Positions 26,377 to 34,987 of a DNA stretch of 64,000 nt are shown here, in pieces. The position numbers and the translations under genes were made by a program. The first letter of the stretch is position 1; the number at the start of each line of letters is the position of its first letter. Origin of the DNA: CAZSNT01 sp964607765 (GTDB lineage Bacteria > Verrucomicrobiota > Lentisphaeria > Oligosphaerales > JABHEG01); the NCBI GenBank assembly GCA_964607765.1, contig CAZSNT010000004.1, forward strand, positions 73,023 through 137,022, written 5' to 3'. Below the pieces are notes generated by a model that saw only the letters and a list, made by a program, of their open reading frames with translations, was not told the origin of the DNA and made no database searches.

Positions 26377-27381
26377 TCACGACCCCTGACGCGCCTCTCG
26401 GATCGGTGTGAAGCTCCCTGCCAGCCCGATGAGATCGCGGATCTCAGTCGCAATCGGGGTCTGGACGAATCTGGCTGGCGGCCATGTGGGTACCCCGCTG
26501 GCACTGTGGATGCAAGGGCGGACCCGGAGAGGGCTCCCCTCCAGGCGCAGGAACGCGAAGCCCTCCAAGCAGGTTGTGCCAGGTGCGCAACGACCCTTCA
26601 TGGAGGAGAGGCAGAATGGTATGAGCCTCTTGTATTCAGTCACAAAGCCGTCTTCGTCCGAGTAGAAACACCGCACGTTCGACCCGGGAAAACGCCATGC
26701 GGCGTGCGTGAGGGCAGCGCCTTTCTGCCTAAGCATCGTCTCGATCATCTCGTCCCCCTGAGTCGAGAAACCCCATGATGCGAGCAAAGCGAACGCGAGG
26801 CATCGCTCCTTTGCGTACTCGTATAGCCGCGCAAGGTCTTGGTCACCGCGGTAGACAACACAGTTGATGCGCACGCGCGTCTGCCTGCTGACTGTCAAAA
26901 GGTTGTCAAGGACTTGCCCTACCGGCAGAAGCAGGTGCGCGCCCAGACGGCTTGCCCTGCAACCGGAAGGGACAAACGGAGATCCGTCTAGGTCGTGCAG
27001 GCTGAAGTTGACGTGCTCTAACGCACCCAAGCTCTCCCGGACGCTCGCCTCAAAGTGCCCGTTCGTGGTTGCTGACAACCGGACTCCGGCTGTGGCGAGA
27101 TCCGTCACGATTCTCGGGAAATCTGGATGGGCTGTGGGTTCGCCTCCCGTCAGGTGCACTCTCGTTAGGCGGCAATGCCTCGACAGCAGGCGAACGTTCT
27201 CAACTAACGGATTGCCGGCAACCACGTCGCCCCCTTCAGTGTTGCCCTCTCTGTGGCAGAACACACACTTCGCAAGGCATCGAGAGGTCAGAGAGATGCG
27301 AAGGGCGCTGTTAGGCACAACTGTCAGCCGGTCTTCCAGCCGGGGAAACGCATCGGTCACGATCTGAAGCGGGATGCTCAC
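26377..27381 (-). CDS. MoaA/SPASM-family-like radical SAM protein
   Basis: The 334-residue protein starts at a GTG behind GAGGAA, overlapping the preceding stop by 4 bases. The radical SAM motif is Cys35, Cys39 and Cys42 in SRCLAKCVFC, followed by VHLTGGEPTAHPDFP (the SAM-binding GGE), typical of the MoaA/PqqE/anaerobic sulfatase-maturase group. A cysteine-rich C-terminal part (SMKGRCAPGTTCLEG, VRPCIHS) may ligate an auxiliary iron-sulfur cluster. The N-terminal SRCLAKCVFCHREG segment is close to that of MoaA. A direct role in molybdopterin synthesis is unlikely because no moa genes are near. Confidence 0.9.
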   Translation of the reverse strand: MSIPLQIVTDAFPRLEDRLTVVPNSALRISLTSRCLAKCVFCHREGNTEGGDVVAGNPLVENVRLLSRHCRLTRVHLTGGEPTAHPDFPRIVTDLATAGVRLSATTNGHFEASVRESLGALEHVNFSLHDLDGSPFVPSGCRASRLGAHLLLPVGQVLDNLLTVSRQTRVRINCVVYRGDQDLARLYEYAKERCLAFALLASWGFSTQGDEMIETMLRQKGAALTHAAWRFPGSNVRCFYSDEDGFVTEYKRLIPFCLSSMKGRCAPGTTCLEGFAFLRLEGSPLRVRPCIHSASGVPTWPPARFVQTPIATEIRDLIGLAGSFTPIREARQGS

Positions 27382-27749
27382 CGGGCTGATTCCTCGCGTA
27401 TCCTCAAATCATTCCCCTTGCGGATAGCTATGAGCTTCCATGCCCACCCCGCATCCGGTGGCAGTGTCCCCATCAGTCGACCCTCAGGAGTAGACGGACC
27501 CTCGATCTGCCTCACATGCCAGAAGAAGTGGTGCGTCCGGTATTCCCTATGTTGTGCCAGCTCACTTCCTCTGATTGCCCGGACGGCCACCATCTGAGCC
27601 CACTCGGGTAGGAGAGCCAACCCCCTCATCCCCAAATGCGGGTCACGCCTGAGAAGGAACCGGATTCTGGGAGGAGTCGACAGGAAGCAGAGCCCGCCGC
27701 ACGAAGGGACTCTACGGAATAACAGACGGATGCCGGCCCCCCGTGTCAA
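27378..27749 (-). pseudogene. Probable 5'-truncated SAM methyltransferase (C-terminal remnant)
   Basis: An open frame of 123 residues begins at a TTG at 27749 with no clear ribosome binding site. The beginning (VPSCGGLCFLSTPPRIRFLL, then HLGMRGLALLPEW) matches the region after motif IV in class I methyltransferases (PGGxxxxSTPNR). The end (DAGWAWKLIAIRK) matches the final beta-strand. The SAM-binding half is absent. Upstream the DNA belongs to the macrodomain gene. The simplest reading is that the first gene of the biosynthetic operon lost its 5' part when the macrodomain/NADAR block joined it. A short functional protein expressed by coupling to the next gene (4-base overlap) cannot be excluded. 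Confidence 0.55.
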
Positions 27750-27760
27750 CGCCGGGGTTC

Positions 27761-28312
27761 CTATGCATGCTCGAACGCTCTTCTCCGGGCTTCTGAGAAG
27801 AGCGCCTCAAGATGGTCGTCGGGATGGCACACGAATCTCACTTCCTTGATGTCAGCATCCGCATGTGCCTCCAAGAACAGGCGCACGGACCACATCGCGA
27901 TGCGCGCCGCGATGTCTTCGGGGAACGCGTTGTGCCCGCAGCCGATGGCTGGGAATGCCACCGTTCGGCAACGGTGCTGGTCGGCCAGGACCAAAGCGTT
28001 CACATAGCAGTGCTTCAGAGCGGACAGCTCTTGCGGATTGCCACCCGAATACGTTGGGCAGACGGTGTGAATCACGTACCTGCACGGCAAGCCGTAGGCG
28101 CCTGTGAACTTCGCCTCGCCTACGCTACACCCGCCGAGCCTACGGCATTCCTCCAACAAGCCAGGCCCTGCGGCATTGTGAATCGCTCCATCCACCCCGC
28201 CGCCACCGAGAAGGTCACCGTGCGCAGCATTGACGATCGCGTCCGCCTCCTGACGCGTAATGTCACCGATGGCAACCCTGACTCTGTCTGCGAGCCCTCG
28301 TACCACGGCCAT
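27761..28312 (-). CDS. Macrodomain protein, MacroD-like
   Basis: The 183-residue protein starts at an ATG at 28312; a GTG two codons later has better spacing from GAGG, and a longer frame to 28606 overlaps the upstream gene and is rejected. The macrodomain signature is complete: GDITRQEADAIVNAAHGD, LLGGGGVDGAIHNAAG and AFPAIGCGHNAFP. MacroD-type enzymes bind ADP-ribose and remove it from acidic residues or O-acetyl-ADP-ribose. It is the last gene of the leftward block with a second macrodomain and NADAR, which implies several distinct ADP-ribose-removing activities. Confidence 0.9.
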   Translation of the reverse strand: MAVVRGLADRVRVAIGDITRQEADAIVNAAHGDLLGGGGVDGAIHNAAGPGLLEECRRLGGCSVGEAKFTGAYGLPCRYVIHTVCPTYSGGNPQELSALKHCYVNALVLADQHRCRTVAFPAIGCGHNAFPEDIAARIAMWSVRLFLEAHADADIKEVRFVCHPDDHLEALFSEARRRAFEHA

Positions 28313-28329
28313 CCTCAGGTTTGCTCGGT

Positions 28330-28797
28330 CTATGACCGATACTCGACGACGGTCACATCTTCGTCGCCGAGCTCTGCTTCGATGATCTGCGAGATGGTCT
28401 GCCAGTCGCCGCCAGCCAGACCGGCGCCGATCTTGGGCAGACCGATGCGCTTGCCGTGGAACTGGTCCCGAATCCAAGTCATGCATTCTCTGATGGCGTC
28501 GTAGTCGGCAGCGACTTTCCCGTGAGGCGTTCCCCAACGGTACTGAGTGTAGCAGTTCACTACCGTGACGATACCTACCGGTGTCTCGCATTCCGCGAAC
28601 GAGCACGTGCCGAGCTTCTGGCGACTGCCCTTCTCGGTTCGGCAGTCGGCTTCATAGGCTGCCGGAAAGACCTGTTTGATGGTCTTCGCGATCCCGGCAC
28701 CCATGTGGCACATGCAGTTGCAGCCGTGCGCGATGACCTCGAACTCGCCGGTAAGCGCGAGCTTGATGAGATCACCGTCTACTGTCTTTACGCTCAT
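28330..28797 (-). CDS. Second macrodomain protein, TARG1/DarG-like
   Basis: The ATG at 28797 has GAGGAG 7 bases upstream; an ATG at 28812 overlapping the NADAR stop is the alternative. The 155-residue protein has a divergent macrodomain: FEVIAHGCNCMCHMGAGIAK (substrate loop), RIGLPKIGAGLAGGDW (the catalytic GxGxxxG loop) and VVNCYTQYRWG. The order and spacing resemble the TARG1 and DarG macrodomains, which cleave ADP-ribose from glutamate or from thymidine in DNA. No DarT-like ADP-ribosyltransferase is visible in the window, so the modifying partner, if any, is elsewhere or is the unrecognised large protein nearby. Confidence 0.9.
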   Translation of the reverse strand: MSVKTVDGDLIKLALTGEFEVIAHGCNCMCHMGAGIAKTIKQVFPAAYEADCRTEKGSRQKLGTCSFAECETPVGIVTVVNCYTQYRWGTPHGKVAADYDAIRECMTWIRDQFHGKRIGLPKIGAGLAGGDWQTISQIIEAELGDEDVTVVEYRS

Positions 28798-28808
28798 GCG
28801 GCAACTCC

Positions 28809-29249
28809 TCATGCTCCTCTCAATTCCTCCCGCACTTGCATCAGCAGTTCGCCGAGTCGATTCCTGCCACGACCGCTCCGGCCGCAGCCCCAGTAGTTGT
28901 CGTAAGGCGACTTCTCGATCAGTTTCCTGCGGCCGGTCCGCAGCAAACGGCCGCGCAGTTCGGGGTTCCGGAACTTGAGTCGCAAGGCGTGGAGCATGAC
29001 CTCGTCTCGTGCCGTGTCCCAGTCTGGGCGGATCTTGACCGCTCGGGATCGGCCGAGCGCTTTGGCCTGCTTCGGCGAACCAGCCAGCCGGATGCGCTCC
29101 CGATGCCCGACGTCATCGAACTTCTGCGCCTGGAAGTAGTGCTCAACCGTCGGCCAGTACACACCGTCTCCCTCGAACCCATACGGCGCGAAGTTAGAAA
29201 GCCAGAAATGCGCCTGGCTCTTGGAGAAGAAGTGGATCGGGTTGCTCAT
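28809..29249 (-). CDS. NADAR-family ADP-ribose glycosidase (YbiA-like)
   Basis: This 146-residue protein is a typical single-domain NADAR protein. It has FFSKSQAHFWLSNFAPYGF, TVEHYFQAQKF (catalytic Glu/His region), KIRPDWDTARDEVMLHALR and DNYWGCGRSGRGRNRLGELL. Members are N-glycosidases acting on ADP-ribose derivatives, including reversal of guanine ADP-ribosylation and clearance of riboflavin intermediates. Clustering with two macrodomains supports a role in removing ADP-ribose from nucleic acid. The next gene starts 13 bases before the alternative overlapping ATG, so the three genes form one transcript. Confidence 0.92.
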   Translation of the reverse strand: MSNPIHFFSKSQAHFWLSNFAPYGFEGDGVYWPTVEHYFQAQKFDDVGHRERIRLAGSPKQAKALGRSRAVKIRPDWDTARDEVMLHALRLKFRNPELRGRLLRTGRRKLIEKSPYDNYWGCGRSGRGRNRLGELLMQVREELRGA

Positions 29250-29322
29250 GATGTTTGTCGGGGGGCGTTCGTGACTGCCCGCCCGTGTCGAGCCGTGCCC
29301 TCCACCCCGTCAGCTCCACAAC

Positions 29323-32300
29323 TCAGCGGTCGGCAGCCGGAATATGCCGGGAGAGCAGCTGCTTCTGTATCTCGGTCACCGTTGTGATCTCCTTGGCGAG
29401 CTTATCGGCTGGCGCAAGGGACGGTAGCAGTTGCACGACACGAGCGGCTTGCTCTGGCGCCATGGGGAGTTGGATGTTCCAGAGGCTGTCCCAAGCAGTC
29501 TGTTTCAGTACAGGGCGCTGATTGCCATCCCTGTCCAAGAGGAGCTCCCAGACTCCAGCGCAGCCAAGGGCATTCTCGACTGACACGTGGGCGGTGCTGC
29601 TCGAAGCATCGTCCGTCCAAAGCCTGTGCCGGCTCAGCTTTCCCAGAAGCAGTACATACTGGTCGCGTCGCAGTGCGTCATCCCCATCGAGAAGCCGCCT
29701 CAGGGCGCCTGCCAGCGCGTCAGCACTCTCACTATCCGCCTTTCCCAGCAACCTGGCCATCCGCGTGGCCAGTCCCAGCAAGTCCACGTCATGTGCTCGC
29801 AGCAACTCAACAGCGCCTTCGCTCGACATCAGCGCCGCCAACGCCGGTATGTTGGGTTGCGTCGCATCTGTCCATCGTCTGAGCCTGTCAACCACGAACG
29901 GGAGAGTCGACAGCATGTCGCGAGATTGGGCCGACGTGGGAAAGCTCGAGACCGTCCTGCCACTGTCCAGGTGCTGGAACGCCTTGTACAGGTCCCCGAT
30001 GCGAGCCGCTCGCGCTTCCTGATTCGGGAACTCCCCAAACGTTGGGGCCAGCAGTTCTGTCGCCGTGTCCTCTCCCTCCGACACAACAAGAGCCAGGATG
30101 TTCGCAGGCTCAGCAGGCGTGGCCAATGCGGTCTTGCGGATGAATGCCCTGTACCTGCCGCCGTGGTCGAGGGACAGAGCGAGCAAGGCCGATGGCTCGT
30201 GCTCTGACGTGGTCCTCAGGTAGGCTGTTGACTTGGCTCCCGGATTGACCATGGCCGCGATGACGGCCGTCATCGTGGCGTATTGCTCCGCGTGTACCCA
30301 GCAGTCATCCGTTCGCGCGATCCTCGCGATGTTGGGGCGCTTCACCGCGTCGGGGCAACCGGGCATCCATTGGGCAAGGTAGCAGCTCCCGCGCGGCCCA
30401 CTCCAGTCCGAGACCAGCGCCTTGAGTACCGCTGCCTGCGGAAGAGACTTCCCGCAGCTTGCGAGCATCTCGTTCGCCAGGATGAGTTGGCGGTGGTCCG
30501 CCTCGCAGTCGCCAGGAGCCAGCAGGGCTTCGATCAAGGCGTTCGTCGACTCATCGGAGTCGCTGGCCGCCAACGGTAACCAAAACGGATCGGAGCACCG
30601 TTCCTGGACGGCCAGTTTCATGAAGAGTCTCCAGGCCGTCGGGGAGCCGACGTTTCGGAGGATCTCCATCGCACGTTCAGCCAGATCGCCGCTCCTCTTG
30701 GCAACGGCGAAGACATGCTCGACCAGCTCATCGGTCCGCTTCAGGAGAGCGAGGGACGTCATCGCTTCGAGTTGCCCGCCAGGTGTCGTGGCGTTTTCGT
30801 GGACAAGCTGGGCCAACTGAGGATCCTGGCTCGATCGGGCAAGGACCGCGAGAGACTCCTCGGCCAGCGCCGGTAGGCCCGCAAGGTCGCCGTCTTCTTC
30901 ACCATCCGGCGGCCAGATCCCCAGTCCCGCGAGCATATCGGCGCACTCGCGTTGGCGGGTCCGCAGGGCTTCCGCGACCTCAGGCATGAGCCCAGATCGG
31001 CTGGCCGCCTGCTCCATGCTCGATTCGGGGTCCGTCCACGAGCGCACAGCGCCGGGAGACCATGGCACGACACCGTCGTCATACCAGAACAGGCCAGAGA
31101 GCCTTGCGGCCCCCCCCGTGAACCCGAGCGGCAATCCCATACGCCGGCTCCACTGCCCGCAGAAGGCGTCAATCAGGCCGGCGATGCACTCCCGCCGGGG
31201 CTTCGTCACAGACTGGTTCGCAGCAACGTACGTTCTGTAGCCGATGAGATGCCAGCTTGAACTGACGCAGAGGAGCTTCCTGCCTAACACCTGCCCGTCA
31301 GCATCAAGGACGAAGACAACGGCCTTATTGGCGTCATAGGCGTTCGCCAGGACGGAATCCCTGTTGAAGTCGTCCAGACTCAGGCATGTCCCGAAGTAAC
31401 TGCCCATCAGCAGAATCCTGAATGGGTCAGGTGCTGCACAGATCCTGACGGGCAAGCCCTGAACATCGACGTCACATGGCACGGGGCTGAACCAGGCCTG
31501 GAGATCTAGGTGGTCGGCCGAGGCTACCCAAGCTGCATTCCGGGGGAGCCTTCTGCGGTAGTCTGCCCCTGATTCCTGCCAGGCAGCAAGCAATTCCCGC
31601 AGGCAACCAAGAGCCTTGTCATTCAGCCCAGTTGCCCAAGCGGCGATGGCGGTTACGTCATCGTCTGCCAGATGCTCCCCTGGCTCTGCGCCAATGAGTT
31701 CGGCCCACACACGGCGTCCCTCACGACGGGCCAGCTGCTTGACCGCCTCCAACGCGGTGTGCGCGCATACCTCCTGCACGTGCTTCAGAATACGCTGTTC
31801 AGAGGCAGTTCCGCCTCCAGCTCTGCTCTCGAGCAGCGTCAGCCTTGCAGCCATCCGCTCGCTCAGTTCGTCGCTGTGCTTCGCCCCGCGCAGATACTCC
31901 AGTTCACGGGCTTCCCGGGCTCCTCGGTCGAGCATCTTTGCCACAGAGGCGGGCAACGCGGGTTGTTGTTCGCAGAGCTTCTGGTAGTAATGGAGCTTGG
32001 ATAGCCACACCTGTGTCTCAGGGGACGCAGCAGCGGCGAGTGGGGCCTCCCGCTCCGCGGACACGGGCGGATCAGCCCACCGCTTCAGAAGACTCCGCAA
32101 CGCCGGGCTCGCGCCCTCCAGAACCAGCAGTTGGCAAAGACAGTTCCACGCCCATTTGCCCAGATTGGCGTCCAGAGCGCGGGGATTCAGCGACGAAAGC
32201 CACAGGGCGAACGCTTCGACGATGTTGGCGCTGCCTCTCTCAGCCACCTTCTCGGCGACGTCATTCAGGCCAGTGTCATCCAGGCCCATGTCACGCATCT

Positions 32301-33510
32301 TGAGGCCAGTTCCTTCCAGAACCGACACGAGAACCCGGAAAGCGTGCGGTGACAGTCCTTTTTCGGAGAGTTCCCTGGCTCCCCAACCCAAGTAGTCCAG
32401 TGCCCATGCCACGTCCTCGTCACCAGCCCCGGCGACAAGGAACTGGCGCATGGGCCGGAGGTCCCGCCGGGAGACGTTCGGCATCCGGCTCAGAGCCGCG
32501 AGCAGTGATCCGTACCCCGCTTCGCTCCGCTCCCCGAACAGACCGATGAGTACCTCCACTCTCTTTTCGGTCTCCTTCGAGTCGCAAAGGGCAAGCAGCC
32601 AATGGGGCAACAACGCCGTCGCTCCGTCCGTCGCGCAGAGCGCTGCTGTCGAGCCGACAAGAGCCGGTGAAGGCAGAGCCCCCTCGGCAGCTTTCTTACA
32701 GGCCGAAACGATACTGGCGATGTGGACGTCTCGAGGACGCTTGGGGGGCTTCAACCCGAACTCAGACTGAAGCTCTTCGGGCACGCTGGCGAGTGCCTCG
32801 CGGACGGCAGTCGCCAGCTCGGCACTCGAGACATCGTCCTCGCGGCTCTCAAGAGCGCGCAACCGAGGAAGCAGCTGGGCGAAGCGGCGCCGGTTATCCC
32901 GCGCCGTCCGAGACTCCGCGAAAGGGAGCAACGAATCGTGGAATCGCTTGCCTGCACGGAGCCCCGCAAGCCATGCCACAAGCCCCTCTAGCCAAGCCCA
33001 CAACGGCTCGGCAAACTGGGCTCCCGCTGCTGAGGACGTCTCTGGAGTGACATCCGAGACGTACGGAGCACCAAGAATGGACCGCCCATCTTCCCACCGA
33101 TGGAGCATCTGCCACAGCTTCCCATGGGTGAACGAGAGCCTGGGAATCTCCTCCTTCCAACGTTGGTACTTACGGCGACGCTCGGCGGTCTTCTGCCGAG
33201 GCTTCTCGTAGTCGTTGAGGACCTTCCTCCATTTCTGCAGACCGCGCCCCCAGTTGGCAAGTCTCTCATGGGTCAGTGGAGCAATCTGACTCGGAGCGAA
33301 TCCCAGATCCATCGGGGTGGGAGCATCCGACTCTCGCGGCACTTCGGAAATCCCTGCAAGACAGTCGCGGAGCTTCCGGAAGTCCGGTCTGCCTCTGACA
33401 AGGTAGATCCCATCGCCCGACACGAACGCCCTGCCGCTGACCTGCCGGGCGAGGTCTCTCGCCCTCTCGGCTATCTCTCTGTCGCTTGGTTGGATTACTC
33501 GTTTGGCCAT
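29323..33510 (-). CDS. Very large unrecognised helical-repeat protein (1,395 residues)
   Basis: The likely start is the ATG at 33510, 9 bases after the stop of the preceding gene; the longer frame to 33684 overlaps that gene. The protein looks like an alpha-solenoid (LxxL-rich helices throughout). A compact module lies at about residues 690-760: MGSYFGTCLSLDDFN, ANAYDANKAVVFV, and DGQVLGRKLLCVSS. This Cys-containing strand/helix/strand module recalls the core of PcfJ-like domains, with a catalytic-looking Cys and a following strand pair. I know of no function. Neither signal peptide nor transmembrane segment is present. It sits between the 214-residue gene and NADAR on one leftward transcript and may be the effector or scaffold of that block. 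Confidence 0.7.
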   Translation of the reverse strand: MAKRVIQPSDREIAERARDLARQVSGRAFVSGDGIYLVRGRPDFRKLRDCLAGISEVPRESDAPTPMDLGFAPSQIAPLTHERLANWGRGLQKWRKVLNDYEKPRQKTAERRRKYQRWKEEIPRLSFTHGKLWQMLHRWEDGRSILGAPYVSDVTPETSSAAGAQFAEPLWAWLEGLVAWLAGLRAGKRFHDSLLPFAESRTARDNRRRFAQLLPRLRALESREDDVSSAELATAVREALASVPEELQSEFGLKPPKRPRDVHIASIVSACKKAAEGALPSPALVGSTAALCATDGATALLPHWLLALCDSKETEKRVEVLIGLFGERSEAGYGSLLAALSRMPNVSRRDLRPMRQFLVAGAGDEDVAWALDYLGWGARELSEKGLSPHAFRVLVSVLEGTGLKMRDMGLDDTGLNDVAEKVAERGSANIVEAFALWLSSLNPRALDANLGKWAWNCLCQLLVLEGASPALRSLLKRWADPPVSAEREAPLAAAASPETQVWLSKLHYYQKLCEQQPALPASVAKMLDRGAREARELEYLRGAKHSDELSERMAARLTLLESRAGGGTASEQRILKHVQEVCAHTALEAVKQLARREGRRVWAELIGAEPGEHLADDDVTAIAAWATGLNDKALGCLRELLAAWQESGADYRRRLPRNAAWVASADHLDLQAWFSPVPCDVDVQGLPVRICAAPDPFRILLMGSYFGTCLSLDDFNRDSVLANAYDANKAVVFVLDADGQVLGRKLLCVSSSWHLIGYRTYVAANQSVTKPRRECIAGLIDAFCGQWSRRMGLPLGFTGGAARLSGLFWYDDGVVPWSPGAVRSWTDPESSMEQAASRSGLMPEVAEALRTRQRECADMLAGLGIWPPDGEEDGDLAGLPALAEESLAVLARSSQDPQLAQLVHENATTPGGQLEAMTSLALLKRTDELVEHVFAVAKRSGDLAERAMEILRNVGSPTAWRLFMKLAVQERCSDPFWLPLAASDSDESTNALIEALLAPGDCEADHRQLILANEMLASCGKSLPQAAVLKALVSDWSGPRGSCYLAQWMPGCPDAVKRPNIARIARTDDCWVHAEQYATMTAVIAAMVNPGAKSTAYLRTTSEHEPSALLALSLDHGGRYRAFIRKTALATPAEPANILALVVSEGEDTATELLAPTFGEFPNQEARAARIGDLYKAFQHLDSGRTVSSFPTSAQSRDMLSTLPFVVDRLRRWTDATQPNIPALAALMSSEGAVELLRAHDVDLLGLATRMARLLGKADSESADALAGALRRLLDGDDALRRDQYVLLLGKLSRHRLWTDDASSSTAHVSVENALGCAGVWELLLDRDGNQRPVLKQTAWDSLWNIQLPMAPEQAARVVQLLPSLAPADKLAKEITTVTEIQKQLLSRHIPAADR

Positions 33511-33521
33511 GGTGTCGGGGG

Positions 33522-34166
33522 TCAGACCACAACTGCCTCTCGCCCTGAGCCCAGCAGCCCCAACCGTTCCTGCACGGCGAGTGCCACCACGAAGGCATGT
33601 GCGAACGGCTTCGCCTCGTAATCGATGGCTTCGGCGATGTCTGTCATCCCCGCGCAGCGCACATCGTAGCTGTCGGGATCCCACACGGCGACTGGCTGCG
33701 TCTCGGCTGCGCTCCGGATCCGCTCGATCAACCCGCGCCGGTCCGAGACAGTCAGCAACTCAGCGTATGCAGGGACGTAGATTCGTTTTCGGGCCGTCGT
33801 GTAGTCCAGGACACCCCCGTCCGTTCCCCAGTGGTGACCGATGGCTCGCGCGCCCTTGCCGCGGGGATACCGGACCGCACATGTCGAGCGGAATGCCTCC
33901 ATGGCCACGTCGCGCTGCCAGCCACCGTCTCCCGGCCAGATCTTGAGGAACTGCCAGGCGTTCTCCATGGTCTGCGATCTCACGCCGGCAAGCCCAGGTA
34001 CAGCCACTCCGCCTTCCACTGTGGACAGCGGCGAGAGCATCCACAGGTCCCGCCACCCGGGAGCATTCATGACTGGCGCCCAAGACCCTACGCACAGCTT
34101 GAGTGTGCCTTCGGGAACGGCGTCCTTCCAGCCGCAGACAGATATGTTGATCTTGGCTTCGTTCAT
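33522..34166 (-). CDS. Unrecognised protein upstream of the large solenoid protein
   Basis: The 214-residue protein starts at an ATG behind a weak AAGGGA; a longer frame to 34565 is antisense-like and overlaps the exonuclease gene. Visible features are VCGWKDAVPEG, SQTMENAWQFLKIWPGDG, RYPRGKGARAIGHHW and RKRIYVPAYAELL. The ENAWQFLK...Ga segment resembles the conserved core of small conserved hypothetical proteins, but I cannot name a family with confidence. The position between an exonuclease and NADAR-linked genes suggests a role with them. Confidence 0.65.
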   Translation of the reverse strand: MNEAKINISVCGWKDAVPEGTLKLCVGSWAPVMNAPGWRDLWMLSPLSTVEGGVAVPGLAGVRSQTMENAWQFLKIWPGDGGWQRDVAMEAFRSTCAVRYPRGKGARAIGHHWGTDGGVLDYTTARKRIYVPAYAELLTVSDRRGLIERIRSAAETQPVAVWDPDSYDVRCAGMTDIAEAIDYEAKPFAHAFVVALAVQERLGLLGSGREAVVV

Positions 34167-34213
34167 TGGGTAGTCCCTTCCCGTGCGCAAGGCGCGAGCC
34201 CACGGTCCGGCAG

Positions 34214-34747
34214 CTACAAGAGACGTCGCGCGATCGTGGCGATGTTCCTCGCGTCGTCCAGCCCACGATGGTGAGTTCCAGTGAGGGGGAGATGCAGCAT
34301 GGACAGTGCCTGGGCCATGCCGCACGGTCGGCAGCGGTGGGTGTCGGCGAACAACTGCTTGATGTTGAGATGGTGCCTGCCGAAAGGGAACTTCACTTTG
34401 TGGAACTTGCAGTCCTGTCGAAGCTGCTTGCGGTCGTAGTCTCCCCACGAGCAGAAGAGCACTCGACCGCCAGACAGCAGCTCCCGCCTCAGTCGTTCCA
34501 TCGCGTCCGCAAAGCCCGGAGCTTCGTCCACGTCGGCCTGGGCGATCGACGTCAACTCGGTACACAGCTCTGAAAGCGTGGGGTGCCGGACCGGTTTCAC
34601 AAACGCCTGGAACTCGGCGACGTCCGCCGGTCGAGCCAAGTCCAGCAGCACCGCCCCGATCTCGATGATCTCAGACTCCTTGGTCCGGGGATCACCCCTC
34701 GGCCAGCACGTGGCTTCCACGTCTATGATGAGGTACAGCTTGCCCAT
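34214..34747 (-). CDS. DEDDh 3'-5' exonuclease, ERI1/KapD-like
   Basis: The 177-residue protein has the exonuclease motifs in order: IIDVEATCW (Asp-x-Glu, Exo I), CSWGDYDRKQL (Exo II) and HRGLDDARNIATI (Exo III with His and Asp), the hallmark of the DEDDh subclass. Length, DxEAT and SWGDYDR match the ERI1/KapD group, which trims RNA 3' ends. GAGGA lies 8 bases before the ATG. It is the first gene of the leftward block and is divergent from the NusG paralogue. Confidence 0.9.
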   Translation of the reverse strand: MGKLYLIIDVEATCWPRGDPRTKESEIIEIGAVLLDLARPADVAEFQAFVKPVRHPTLSELCTELTSIAQADVDEAPGFADAMERLRRELLSGGRVLFCSWGDYDRKQLRQDCKFHKVKFPFGRHHLNIKQLFADTHRCRPCGMAQALSMLHLPLTGTHHRGLDDARNIATIARRLL

Positions 34748-34987
34748 TGCTCAGTTCCTCGGTATGGAACCGGCCTATGTCAGTTTGCCCGGGTGTACGT
34801 TCCAGATCTCAGCGAGGCGTGTGCGATCAGCCATGTTCGCGCCTGACGGTCTCTGGTCCTTCCCTGGCAGCCCGGTCTGTCGCTGCACTCAAGAGTGAGT
34901 GGCGAACTGTGGGGGCTCGAAGGCATGGCTCAGTAGCGTTAGATTCCCCGCGTGTCACCTTCAGTCAGTTCCCCAACCCCAGGCGAT

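Noticed and set aside
28312..28606. Longer macrodomain gene start at 28606
   Set aside because: The extra residues are Arg-rich, overlap the second macrodomain gene and have no ribosome binding site; the motif begins after the ATG at 28312.
33510..33684. Longer start for the large solenoid protein at 33684
   Set aside because: It overlaps the 214-residue gene upstream with Arg/Gly-rich shadow sequence; the ATG at 33510 falls right after that gene's stop.
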